Shown one piece after another: positions 1 to 10,477 of a stretch of DNA of 64,000 bases. Source of the DNA: Metaphire vulgaris (Eukaryota; Annelida; Clitellata; Crassiclitellata; Megascolecidae); assembly GCA_018105865.1 (NCBI GenBank), contig CM030862.1, forward strand, positions 2,272,601-2,336,600, given 5' to 3'. Within the stretch, counting starts at the first letter, position 1; each line of letters starts with the position of its first letter. The position numbers and the translations under genes were made by a program. The notes beneath the pieces are model-generated. The model made no database searches. It saw nothing but the letters and a program-made list of their open reading frames with translations, and was not told the origin of the DNA.

Positions 1-140
1 ATTTGCATTTGTGGTCTCTTGTGCTGCCATAGTGTGCCAATGTAAAGAACCGATCATATGGCACATCTACTTTCACAGTCATTTTTTTGTATGTTTCTAT
101 CAAATCCCCCTCTCTCTTTTTCCTTCTTCTCCTATGTATG
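1..140 (-). mobile_element. CR1-type LINE fragment (ORF2 C-terminal part)
   Basis: Positions about 8-125 are nearly identical to 48749-48867 inside the larger LINE. That includes the segment reading as the antisense of the conserved ...TGKVDVPYDRFF... region. Truncated by the window edge. Confidence 0.75.
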
Positions 141-1147
141 AAGTGTTAGTAAGCAGTGGTCGGAAATTTCGCATACAAATACGGCACTACATACCTACGG
201 ATGAAAGCGTAAGTTCCAGAAATTTAAAAATGTTGTAGACTCTTTAGAAACTAGAACTAGTTCGACTTTTTGTTGACAGATTTCACTAGAAGTTTGCCTA
301 TCGAAATACGACGCACAAACTCAGCTATGCGTCATAGCTAGCTAGCTAGCTATTAACGGGCAACCGGACTATTGAAAGACACAATGATTCTTTCCATCTT
401 AACGACGAACAGATCCTAGTTTCCCAATGCCATATTCCATTGCCTGTCGCATTCTGCAGAATTCCAGGTCCACTTGTGAAGTTGAACAACTGCAACAAAC
501 AACTTGAATCAAGGTTGCATCAGTTACCGGATGTTCATACTAACAGCTATAGCAATACATCAGCAGCACCCAGGCCTGTTTCAACCTTGGTCCATCTCTA
601 ACCTGTTTTGCCAGGCGCTGGCTTGCATTATCTGTCCAAGTCTATATATATAGTTCCCTGGAAGAGGACGGTAGGGCCTTGTAGGCTGCACTGACGGTAG
701 GTTTTTCCATGACGTTGGAAAATACCATTTGATAAAAAGTCCAAAAACCATTTCCAGTTCAAAGCTGGAAGAATTATCTGCGGCTTGTTTATTCGTCTCC
801 GTGGGAAAAGTAGTGGAAGAACGTTTTAGTTAATTAGAATTAGGGTTATATAATTGAGAATTAGAGTTGTCTATAGACCGATAAGTAACCCGAAGAGACG
901 AAATATAACGTCATTTTTCGATTCCATTTGCAACATGGAGCATCATTTAGGTTATATGATATATCGTGTAAAACGGTGTTATTTAGTAGGGGAAAAGTTT
1001 CTGCTACTTCTTCTTCTTATGGGAAAAGATGAACTCAACGCTGCTATGGAAATTGAATCTAACATAAGTGAGAGTAGTTCTAGTTGTCGCACAATACAAG
1101 GGACACATATACACTTATACAAGGGACACATATACACTTATACAATG
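141..1147. other. No recognisable feature
   Basis: AT-rich sequence without a coding pattern, tRNA or clear repeat. Only short simple repeats are seen (gctagctagcta near 340). Confidence 0.5.
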
Positions 1148-1155
1148 GATACAAT

Positions 1156-1620
1156 TAGAGCTGTACCGATTGCACATTTTGCCGATTGTTCCGATTACCG
1201 ATTGTTCCGATTGTTAGACAACCGATTGTTTTGCCGATACCGATTATCTGTCGAATTCTTCAAATCAGGCGTTTTTAATGATCATGCAATCAAATTTGCC
1301 ATAAAAGTGTAGCGTAAATGCACATGCCCTCCGTATGCAGGTTCAATTCGAGGTTTGCCAAGAGATTCAATGCATAATGTGTGTTTGATCATTAATGAAT
1401 AATGATTTTGCTATCAATACTTATTATGTCAATTTTTAAATTTCTATGTTCACATTGTAATTTATAACCGATTGTTTCAATTATCCTAATAATCGGCCAG
1501 AAAACAAGTGTTACCGATTAATCGGTATCGGCACCAGACTGGCACCCGATTACCGACTGTTCCGATTGTCCTAATAATCGGTCCGATTGTGAATATTGCC
1601 GATTAATCGGTACAGCTCTA
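1156..1620. mobile_element. Non-autonomous hAT-like element (TAGAGCTGTACCGATT ends)
   Basis: Inverted ends TAGAGCTGTACCGATT / AATCGGTACAGCTCTA with an 8-bp target duplication gatacaat on both sides (1148-1155, 1621-1628). The interior is full of short ACCGATTGTTCCGATT repeats, dense near both ends, as in subterminal transposase-binding repeats. No transposase ORF. Confidence 0.85.
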
Positions 1621-1628
1621 GATACAAT

Positions 1629-2170
1629 ACACTTTGTGCACGTTTGCCCTCTGCCATTCTGATCATCTGAAGAGCTGAAAATTTAAAAACATAATCACTT
1701 TAATAAATGATCAACAATTCTGTGCTTTGGACACTAGACCTGTGCCGTTTTAAGAAGATTGGGGACCCTAGGCATTTTGAAAAGCAGTGAGGACCTTTGT
1801 TTTAAACATTTAAAACGGTGATGACCTTTTTCTTCTTCTTGTTGGACATCTGTCGGGCATAAGAAAATCGAAAATAATCGTACATTCAAAATGAAGAACC
1901 GTAGAAAACTTTTTACGCGGTCCGCCGCGGCCCCTGCTTCGCGGGGGGGGGGGCTAGGCACGCGCCAACCATGTCTATGCCTTAAAGCGGCCATCCATGC
2001 ACCAGACAGTAGACATAACGAGGAATACGGAAATGTGTAAACAGCAGTGGAATGCTGGAAGACTAGTTAAGCAGATCTGCAATTGTTGCCTGTTTGCAGA
2101 CCAGCAGTTTTATTTCGTTCAATTTTACACGAAATATTTGTTGACTATTGCCGCAATCGGCTGGCAGAGA
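1629..2170. other. Non-coding stretch with one shared motif copy
   Basis: Contains a degenerate copy of the GACAAG...GGTCATC motif on the minus strand (about 1820-1843) and a short G run near 1945. No gene recognised. Confidence 0.5.
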
Positions 2171-2175
2171 GCCGA

Positions 2176-2302
2176 AATGATGATGACGATGATGACAACG
2201 ACGATGATGATGATGACGATGATGATGATGATCATAATGCTGATGAAGAAAAAGAAGAAGATGATGATGGTGACGATGATGATGATGATAAAGGTTATCA
2301 TA

Positions 2303-2344
<42 letters not shown>

Positions 2345-2501
2345 CTGATGCTGATGAAGAGAAAGAAGAAGAAGAAGACGACGACGATGATGATGAAGAT
2401 GATGATGAAGATTATGATGATAAAAATGATGATGATGATGATTCTGAAGAAGAAGATGATGATGATGATGATGATGATGACGATGATGATGATGATGATT
2501 A
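2176..2501. repeat. GAT/GAA trinucleotide array
   Basis: Imperfect (GAT)n with GAA and GAC interruptions. It is open in several frames (poly-Asp, poly-Met, poly-His, poly-Ile), which is a composition artefact and not coding. Confidence 0.95.
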
Positions 2502-2942
2502 GTTGCATTCGTCGTTATCATCGAGCACGTTAAGCCTATTGTTCCGTGATAGCTTTCTGCTTAGCAGCCACTGCAGCCTGATCGATGCTCGGAAGTAATA
2601 AGCCAATGCTCCGAATCCATCGCAGCGCCTGTCTTCCACCGTCGTTTTCCCGGACAACGCCTGGCCACTGGCTCCTCTCTATCCCTTCCGCGAAGGAGAC
2701 TCTAAAAATAGTCTGCAGACACCAACTGGCTCACCTTCATTTCACCTTTCTCTGCCCGAGTGGCCAACGTGAGTTGGTAACGTGACCTAAATAACAGTCT
2801 GTATGTAATCAGTGGCGCAGCCAAGGTTCCGAAATAGGGGGGGCGCATCAAGGTATAAAAGTCCTACGAGCAAAAAAGAACATCGCTGGGAGTTACTCGC
2901 ACATCCACGTTCCTTGTGCATCTATTCTGTCCCAATCATCAT

Positions 2943-3442
2943 CAGTGGCGGTTCCACGTGGGGGATGTGTGGGGATGCAACCCCCACCGGACTTCCGGAG
3001 TCCAGATTTACTTTTTTGCTTGCGACAGTGGCGGCTCCAGGATTTGGCAAGTGGGGTTGTGGTGGCAACTTCTAATCATGGGGGCCAAACATTTGTTGTT
3101 AGGTATGTAGTATTAAGTATAGTGTCCCAACAGATGGGCACTAGGGGACAAGGCTCTCAATAAGGGGACACGGGCCCTTCTGGCCCCACTGTGGAGCCGC
3201 CACTGGCTTGCGAAACCTATTTTTGGGTATAGACTAAGTCTGGTCAAACTAACCGCGGATGATTACTTGTTTTGCTTGTCAGCCTATTTTTCGATAAAAG
3301 TATAGCAAATTTAGGCTAAAATTCTCTTTTTCAGCCTTTTCCGGCAAAGTTTAGTGATTTTTTCATTCTATTTTCATCCACCCACCACTAACTTTCTATG
3401 AATTCATTCATCCCCCATCAAGAAATCCTGGAACCGCCACTG
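2943..3442. mobile_element. Non-autonomous hAT-like element, CAGTGGCGGTTCC family, with nested insertion
   Basis: Ends CAGTGGCGGTTCC / GGAACCGCCACTG and a perfect 8-bp duplication atcatcat (2935-2942, 3443-3450). A second hAT-like element is inserted inside at 3026-3205. The outer element carries the shared motif on the minus strand at 3261-3280. Confidence 0.88.
3026..3205 (+). mobile_element. hAT-like MITE, CAGTGGCGGCTCC family, copy 1 (nested)
   Basis: 180 bp with ends CAGTGGCGGCTCC / GGAGCCGCCACTG, flanked by the perfect 8-bp duplication gcttgcga (3018-3025, 3206-3213). The interior runs ATTTGGCAAGTGGGG ... CATGGGGGCC ... GGGTCCCAACA-like and has no ORF of its own. Confidence 0.92.
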
Positions 3443-4144
3443 ATCATCATGCCTGCCGCCTCGAAAAATATCTCAACGGTTTTGCGCAAATTCAACGACC
3501 GACCCCAACCAGAATAGGGGCCTGAATATCTCCCCACCAGTCTGTCTCCCCGTGGCGACGCCAACGACTTTAGTAGAAGGCACCCTGTCACGTAGGCATA
3601 TCTACGTACAGCATATCAAGATTATAATTGCGTGGATCTCTAGTATAGGCTACAGAATTGAAAGTTTTCCGGCATGGAGTGAGTTAGACGACGATTTATA
3701 TAGCGCACAAAGATTGTTCCAAATGCAGCTCAAGTTTTCGCGTATTTGTGGAACGCGCGTACTATATATATATAAGCGTACTATATATAACAGTCAACAT
3801 GGCTGTAACTGAAGCAACTATTTTTAGACTTAAAAACAAAATTATTCGCTGTAAAGTTCGCTGCATTTCCTTCGGTTCTAGCGCTTCATTCTTTGGATGT
3901 TTAGAGGCGTACGGTCGGTAGGGGGCGGTCAGAATTCGTGCACATTCTCGCAAACAGCTTTCTAGCACTCCATGGCGTAGCGTGCATCTCTGCCGCCTCT
4001 CTGGCTCATTGCTAATCCGCCGCCCCAAATGCATTCGTACCAGAGGCGGATCTATATATGGTGCCTTCAAAAAAATTATATTGAACATTTGCCGCCCCTT
4101 CTAACAAAAATTTCCAAATTTCCCGTCTTCACTGAAAATCACCA

Positions 4145-4233
4145 AACAAGCAAAAAACCAAAAAGGTCGTCACTTGATTTGCCGCCCCTTCTAAAGGTCA
4201 CCGAATTCCCTGACAAGCAAAAATGGGTCGTCG
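4145..4233 (+). repeat. Two copies of the shared GACAAGCAAAAA...GGTCRTC motif
   Basis: Copies at 4145-4172 and 4212-4233, 67 bp apart, within a repeat region (about 4040-4310) bounded by CAGAGGCGG-like and CGCCACCGC-like sequence. Probably a decayed DNA transposon; ends uncertain. Confidence 0.6.
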
Positions 4234-4471
4234 TTTCGAAAATTTTCCGCCCCTTCGTGTGGACCCATGGCTAAAGCCATACTAGCCATTGGCACGCTAC
4301 GCCACCGCTTTCTGGTGGCACATTCTCACTCGAAAGCACCATCCTATGGTTTGATTAGCAGCAGCTGTGATGCTATCTCCCCCTTAAGGCCGCAAACCTA
4401 GTTATTCCTGTTAAAAAACCAGGCAACACTTTCGTTCTTCGGAGCACACGCAAAAAGCCTTGTCATTTAAT

Positions 4472-4659
4472 CAGTGGCGGCTCTAGGATTTGGCAAGTGG
4501 GGGGGCCGTTGGGGTGGCAACTTCTAATCATGGGGGCCAACCATTTGTTGTTTAATGTATGTAGCATTAAGTATAGGGTCCCAACTGGGGGGCACTGGAG
4601 GGGGCAGGCTCTCAATAGGGGGCACGGGCCCCTCTGGCCCCCCGGTGGAGCCGCCACTG
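4472..4659 (+). mobile_element. hAT-like MITE, CAGTGGCGGCTCC family, copy 2
   Basis: 188 bp flanked by the perfect 8-bp duplication catttaat (4464-4471, 4660-4667). Same interior as copy 1, closely similar throughout. Confidence 0.92.
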
Positions 4660-5036
4660 CATTTAATTTCTACATCGAAACGTGTAAGATTTCGATGGAC
4701 TCAGCTATCGTTTGGAATTCACCAAGCACTGGAAACAAAAAAATACAGAAAGTGGGAGTGAAGGACGTCAATGCAAAAACCTGTTTCTTCGAGGTATTAG
4801 GCAATTAAATGGAAAATAACATTTCCGGCGCTGATCTCCGGGTACTAGCCTTCGACATTTTTCGTTAAGTAAAGGTAAAGGTTCTCTAGACCAGTTTTCG
4901 AGCGAGACAGAGGGTCCGGCGCTCTGATCTCCTGGTACTCTGACACAAGCGGCGACGTTATGGCTTGCTACCACTAATCTAGAGTACTTGCTACTACTTT
5001 CTCTAGACTGCTTTTGCTGCTGCTGCTAATCTGCTA

Positions 5037-5037
<1 letters not shown>

Positions 5038-5113
<76 letters not shown>

Positions 5114-5166
5114 ACCTGCTGCACCTGCACCACGGCTGCTGCTTCTGCGGCTGCTCTGACTGCCAC

Positions 5167-5204
<38 letters not shown>

Positions 5205-5315
5205 CTGGGCTGCTGCTACTGCTGCTGCTGCTGCTGCTACTGCTACTGCTGCTGCTGCTGCTGCTGCTGCTACCACTACTACTACTACTGCTGCTACTAC
5301 TACTACTACTACTAC

Positions 5316-5360
<45 letters not shown>
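5038..5360. repeat. CTG array grading into CTA/ACT and AAT arrays
   Basis: 25 uninterrupted CTG units at 5038-5112, then impure CTG/CAC/ACT units, then (AAT)n to about 5358. The AAT part directly precedes a LINE/SINE-type 3' tail on the minus strand. Confidence 0.95.
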
Positions 5361-5363
<3 letters not shown>

Positions 5364-5425
5364 GATTTAAAGTGGCTCAGTAGGGTCTGCCCCTGTGTGA
5401 GAACCCGCTGCCACTTACGCGGGAC
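5361..5425 (-). mobile_element. LINE/SINE 3' tail fragment next to (AAT)n
   Basis: On the minus strand it reads GGTTCTCACACAGGGGCAGA ... GAGCCACTTTAAATCTTG followed by (ATT)n. This is the tail type also found at the CR1-type LINE end (48.53 kb) and in the SINEs at 16.7 and 47.6 kb. Confidence 0.65.
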
Positions 5426-5602
5426 CCTAAAGTGGTGACGACCTTTTTTTGCTTGGCGATTACAGGTAAAACTTAAGCCTGTCGTGTCTCGCTGACGGGC
5501 TAACGTGTTGAACTCGGCTTGCTACTTTGATTGGTGACCTTCACGGGATCAAACTGTAATTCCAGATGCGGCTAACCCCAGAGATGTAGCAAGTACACAA
5601 TG

Positions 5603-5790
5603 CTTCAAGTACAAGTACAAGTACAAGTACCTGGCCTCCGAGTACAAGTACAAGTACAAGTACTTGCATTCAAAAAATTCCGAGTACAAGTACAAGTACA
5701 AGTACCTGGCCTCCGAGTACAAGTACAAGTACAAGTACCTGGCCTCCGAGTACAAGTACAAGTACAAGTACCTGGCCTCCAAGTACTAGT
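5603..5790. repeat. GTACAA-based minisatellite
   Basis: Tandem units of ACAAGTACAAGTACAAGTAC joined by CTGGCCTCCGAGT spacers, about 33 bp per unit. A shorter related block lies at 6238-6300. Confidence 0.92.
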
Positions 5791-6237
5791 ACAACATTTT
5801 TGACATTGACATTTTTTCCGCTGATATTTTGTCCCCATGACATTTTCTACATGACATTTTGTCCGTGACATTTTGTCCTCGGACAGTTTGTCCGGCCACG
5901 AATAAAATTGACACTATTAGCATCTAAATATCATCACAGTTGCACTAAAAAAGAGATGATAGTCTTGCATCGGTCATATTAACCCTATGCGGTCTCGCGA
6001 CCAAGCCAGTTTGGCTAAATACGCGTTTAATTGGTGCGCCAGAAGCAGGCACACTGAGGTCTCTAATGGCTGCATTATACAGCCTGTTGAACTCCTTTCT
6101 ATTAACTTCACTGTTCCAAAATACAATGGTATCAGTGGCTTAATCATAAATATCGTTGAGTTCCAGGTACTTGGCCATCTGTCTGTGTCCCTAAAGGAAC
6201 AGCATTACTGGTACCATTGAACCAGAGATGTGAACTC

Positions 6238-6300
6238 GAAGTACAAGTGTACAAGTACAAGTACCTGGCCTGGAGTACAAGTACAAGTACAAGTACTTGC
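6238..6300. repeat. Second GTACAA minisatellite block
   Basis: GTACAAGTGTACAAGTACAA followed by a CTGGCC spacer and GTACAAG units, related to 5603-5790. Between the two blocks (5791-6237) and from 6301 to 6730 nothing else is recognised. Confidence 0.85.
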
Positions 6301-6734
6301 ATTCCTAAAACTCAAACTGTAATTCCAGGTACAAGCGACTAACCCAACTCTCCCCAACGTATGTATGTTTACCTGTTCTTCTAAACACCCGGTTTTCTTT
6401 CTTGTGCCGCCTGACCGCTCGACTGAAATATGGCATTTTAACGGTTTATTTTTGTTTTGACTCCAGCAGATACGAGTCTTTTTCTGTCGATATTATTCTT
6501 CGCGTATGTTCGTGCATGTTTTTTCCCTTTTAGCAAATCAAGTCAGTGACGACAAAGAATCGGCATCAATTAATTATAAATGACAACCTGAAAAGGTTCG
6601 TTACACGCTCGATAGGTGGCCTACAAGTGTCACGTGCTCTCCACTCCACTCCACAGATGTCTTGCTTTAATTACGAATCACTGCTCACGTAAACCACTTA
6701 ATCGTTCAATTTCAATCATTCAACCATACCCAGA

Positions 6735-6739
6735 AAGAG

Positions 6740-6778
<39 letters not shown>

Positions 6779-7012
6779 GACAGACAGACAGAGACACAAA
6801 GACAGACAGACAGAGACAGACAGAGAGACGGAGAAAGAGACAGGAAGACAGTGAGACGGAGAGAGACGAAAAGACAGAGACAGACAGACAGAGACAGAGG
6901 CACAAAGACAGAAAGACTTAGACAGACAGACAGAGAGACAGAGAGACAGGAAGACAGTGAGACGGAGAGAGACGAAAAGACAGAGACAGACAGAGAGAGA
7001 GAGAGATAGACA
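6735..7012. repeat. GACA/CAGA tandem array
   Basis: Imperfect (GACA)n with GAGA and AAGA interruptions. Long ORFs across it (poly-Ser/Leu, Asp/Arg) are artefacts. Confidence 0.93.
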
Positions 7013-7149
7013 GGCAGATTATTTTTGTAATATATTGTGACAGAAATTTCCACGATGTGGTGATTAAGGCCTTGTGTGAGAGGTTAAAATCGAGCATTTC
7101 ATTGGTTCATGCTTTGCAAGTAAAATCGTCGTTTTTGCAATTTTAATTG

Positions 7150-7323
7150 CATGGACGTCCGCAGAAATTTTTCCAGGAGGGGTGTGCAAAACAGGGTCTT
7201 GTGACGAAGGAAATGAAAACATATTCCAGAAAGAAACAAGTATTTTACTTTTTTCCATAAATTCACAATTTTTCCAAGGGTTGCAATTGCACCCCTTGAA
7301 CCCCCCTCCTCAGGACGCCCTTG
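7150..7323. mobile_element. Non-autonomous hAT-like element (CAAGGGCGTCC ends)
   Basis: Left end CATGGACGTCCGC and right end GGACGCCCTTG, approximate inverted repeats. Perfect 8-bp duplication tttaattg (7142-7149, 7324-7331). Confidence 0.82.
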
Positions 7324-7331
7324 TTTAATTG

Positions 7332-8143
7332 TCAAAGTCACTGCGTACCTACTATGGGACATAGGGAACTGACAGCAGATCTTTACTACATCTGCAAAAG
7401 ATTCAAGACTTACAGTAAGCACACACACACGGCATGTCTCTGAGCCGAGCAATAAAGCAGAGAAATGGGTCTTTTGGCGAAGGCGGTCAGTGGGTGATTT
7501 CGGATAACCTAGCTGTCTTCCGGGGCTTTTTCCGCACGAAATTATCATCCCCCACGGGGCGAAACGATAGCACACTCCAATGCGGTTACAATTCGCTCGC
7601 CGGAAACCAGTGTTTCCGAACGAGACTTTTTCAACGGCCATTATGGTCATTCTGGCGAAAGCAGAAGAGATTATTAGAGTAATGTTGCTGCTACAGTGTA
7701 TCTAGTATACATCGCAACTGACTTATCCAACGAGATCATTCCATAACTCACTTTTAAGCACTGTGTCCACTAGATTGGACATGATGGTCACTGCTCCGGT
7801 ACACTCACTCCCAGAGGAACGTACGACATTGGTCGGTGACGGGAAATTATGGTGTACATCGACATCCTGGATTTTCTGCAGCAAGATTTCGAAATGGAAA
7901 CATGGATCATGTTTAATCTACAGAAGTAATTTCCTCTTGCGGGACTTTGAGTCTCTGAAAATGACTTGTTTTTTTCTCTATAATTTCCATTCCGGTAACT
8001 CAGATCCATACAAAGCGTTTTTGCATAACTCGGATTTTTATACACTGAAAACCACTGTCAAAGAATTCTAGAAAAAATGCCCGCACAAATATGGGAACGA
8101 GCATTCGAGTATAAAATAGCGGCGAATTTCTGAAGGACAAAGG
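7332..8143. other. No recognisable feature
   Basis: Several 60-180-codon open runs exist on both strands, but none shows a family pattern, a splice arrangement or compositional bias that I would call coding. Confidence 0.45.
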
Positions 8144-8401
8144 CAGTGGCGTAGCCAGCGGGTATTTGGGGGTTCAAACCCCCTGGTTGGCCGACCAGAA
8201 ATTTTTTATTGCGTATAATTATTATTCTGTGTGCGTGGAGGGGCGCCAAAATCGGGTTTAAGGTAAGAAATAAGAAAAAGAGAAGCAAGAAATATGAATA
8301 TAGTTGTATAGGCTGTCCGCGCCCTTTTTTGCTTCTCAGGATTTTTGAAGTCGGGGAATGGTTGGTCGTAACCCCTTCGGAAAATCCTGGCTACGCCACT
8401 G
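8144..8401. mobile_element. hAT-like element, CAGTGGCGTAGCC family
   Basis: Ends CAGTGGCGTAGCC / GGCTACGCCACTG. Flanks gacaaagg and gacaagga are a decayed 8-bp duplication (6 of 8). A related copy is at 30503-30843. Confidence 0.75.
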
Positions 8402-8626
8402 GACAAGGAAAGGAAGACAGTTGTTATTTTTCTTCCAAAAATCGAGTTCTACAGGAATGTTTGCCCTCGAGTCTTTGCACTTTTTTGACCAGGTCTTGAA
8501 ACTGAAATGTCTTAGCGATATTTTTTAAAAAATCACATAACATCTCAAAGAGTTTCCTCACCTTTAAAAGGGGATCTAAAAATTGACACCCCTTTTTAAA
8601 AGACGATCTCATGCATAAAACAACGT

Positions 8627-8627
<1 letters not shown>

Positions 8628-8677
<50 letters not shown>
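8628..8677. repeat. (AAT)n microsatellite
   Basis: About 16 AAT units. Confidence 0.95.
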
Positions 8678-8679
<2 letters not shown>

Positions 8680-8924
8680 GGAAAAGTCACGCAGCAGAAT
8701 GGTCTAAACAGACAATTGTTCAGAAACGAATCAATATCTTGTAAGTTATTCTTCGCAGTACCCGAAGAGCAAAGTTTTGGGGTTTAAGGGCTGCGTTTTT
8801 TAATATCCTAGCCCAGAGATATTCAATTAAATTAAACGAAGGGCCAAATTTTTCTGTGACTTGTGCCCGAGGGCCAAATGCTATTGAAATACACAGCTCG
8901 TAAGTAGGCCTAGCAGAAAACAGG

Positions 8925-9045
8925 TAATTAGAAAACAGGTAAGTATAAAACAGATAAGTAGAAAACAGGTAAGTAGAAAATAGGTAAGTAGAAAACAGGT
9001 AAGTAGAAAACAGGTATGTAGAAATCAGGTAAGGAGAGAACAGGG
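8925..9045. repeat. 15-bp tandem repeat GTAAGTAGAAAACAG
   Basis: About eight degenerate units. It lies in a longer repeat (about 8815-9170) containing GGGCCAAAT twice and GCCCGCGGGTCGCC, resembling a decayed hAT-like element. Confidence 0.85.
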
Positions 9046-9693
9046 CATTAAAAATATTCCATAAGTTTAAGCGAAAAGTTAACTATCGATCCAGTATATT
9101 CGCCGGCCATTTCACACCCCTTTGTGGGCCGGATGACCTGGCCCGCGGGTCGCCATTTGAATGCCCCATTCTAGCCCCTTGTAGACCTTTGCATATTGGC
9201 TCCATTTTGAGCATTCGAGAAAGTTTCAAACAACGTGTCAACGTCGTCAGAATTTGACAGGGTTACCTTTGACTGAATTAAAAACTTCTGCTCTCTTAGC
9301 TACTTTGCTGCGAGTTTACATTTGATCGAATCGAAATTCTCTCGTTGTTCGTCAAAAATCGTATAGATCGTCTGTTAATAATTAATGGAACGCCAGAATT
9401 ATTCGTGATCCGCCTCGTTCATAGCTGCTGCAAAAGTGTTATTCGTTGAGTCAATCGGATGACGCTGAACCAATTCCAAGACTAACAGGTGGACGGTGTA
9501 TGGACATAATCCCCCCGGACATTATCCCCCTGGTATACCCGATGACATTAAACCTCCGTGGGTAATATCCCCCCTTTACACCTGGGGTTTTACTAACTAA
9601 CTAGACTAGATCCGGAACCTACTCACTGGGCTTTGTTGAAATATACTCGCGCTGTGATGAAAGAGATTTTGTGCCGTTATCACCATTGAAATC

Positions 9694-9848
9694 TTGTCTA
9701 TTCGAATCTTCTCTATTCGAATCTTGTCTATTCGAATCTTCTCTATTCGAATCTTGTCTATTCGAATCTTCTCTATTCGAATCTTCTCTATTCGAATCTT
9801 CTCTATTCGAATCTTCTCTATTCGAATCTTCTCTATTCGAATCATCTC
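9694..9848. repeat. 15-bp tandem repeat ATTCGAATCTTCTCT
   Basis: About ten units alternating TCTTCTCT and TCTTGTCT. Each unit carries the palindrome ATTCGAAT. Open in all frames; not coding. Confidence 0.95.
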
Positions 9849-10477
9849 TACTCATTGGGCTTTTGTAGGTTACAACCAGGGTGCGATTTGTGACCTGGAG
9901 CAGTGGGGGGCATGTCGAGCTTGGGGGATGTAGTTGTTGGGGAAATGTAGCAATGGGGGATGTAACTGTGGGGGATGTAGCAGTACGGGGATGTAGTTGG
10001 GCAGTGGAGGTGGATATTCCCCATCCTCCCTACAAATCGCGCCCTGGTTACACCTCTTCGTTGTTTGAAGCTTATAGTTACTTGTAAATCTAAAGAGAAT
10101 CTGTGTCACTATCACAATTGAAATCTTTGCTACTCACAGGACCTTGAAGGGTTTTAAATTTTTTTGTTATAACATACTGTGCCGGGTGGGGATATGTCTC
10201 CTAACGGGGGTGGAGGTAAATGTCCGCGGGATTACATCCGGGGATCATATCCGGGGGTATTACATCCGGAAGATTATATCCTACAACCCAAATGGACATC
10301 CCAAAAGTGTAAATTACAGTATCCTTCGGTCGGGATGGTTGCCTAGCGACAGCTTTCTTCCTTCACCAACCGTCGCCGCTGTCATTCATCTCGAGCGTGG
10401 TTGCCGTGGCGACGGAGTCTGCAGTTCGTTGCTAAGGGCCCGTGGTAACCGTCAAAAGGAAGAAAAGAAAGCCCTCT
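9849..10477. other. GPCR 3' flank, possibly 3' UTR
   Basis: Downstream of the GPCR stop on its strand. Contains GGGGGATGTAG repeats (about 9920-10000) and a TCCGGGGGTATTACATCCGG block (10240-10290) that resembles the inverse of CCCCCCGGACATTATCCCCC at about 9510. No AATAAA seen. Confidence 0.5.

Noticed and set aside
2083..2502. Acidic 139-residue ORF (poly-Asp) and its poly-Met and poly-His partners
   Set aside because: The GAT array is open in several frames on both strands; no flanking coding pattern.
5168..5383. Poly-Leu/Ile ORF and antisense poly-Ala/Ser ORF
   Set aside because: Trinucleotide array artefact.
7099..7650. 183-residue minus-strand ORF
   Set aside because: It runs through a hAT-like element with a perfect target duplication; no family pattern.
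9694..9848. CRISPR-like array
   Set aside because: 15-bp pure tandem repeat without spacers in animal DNA.
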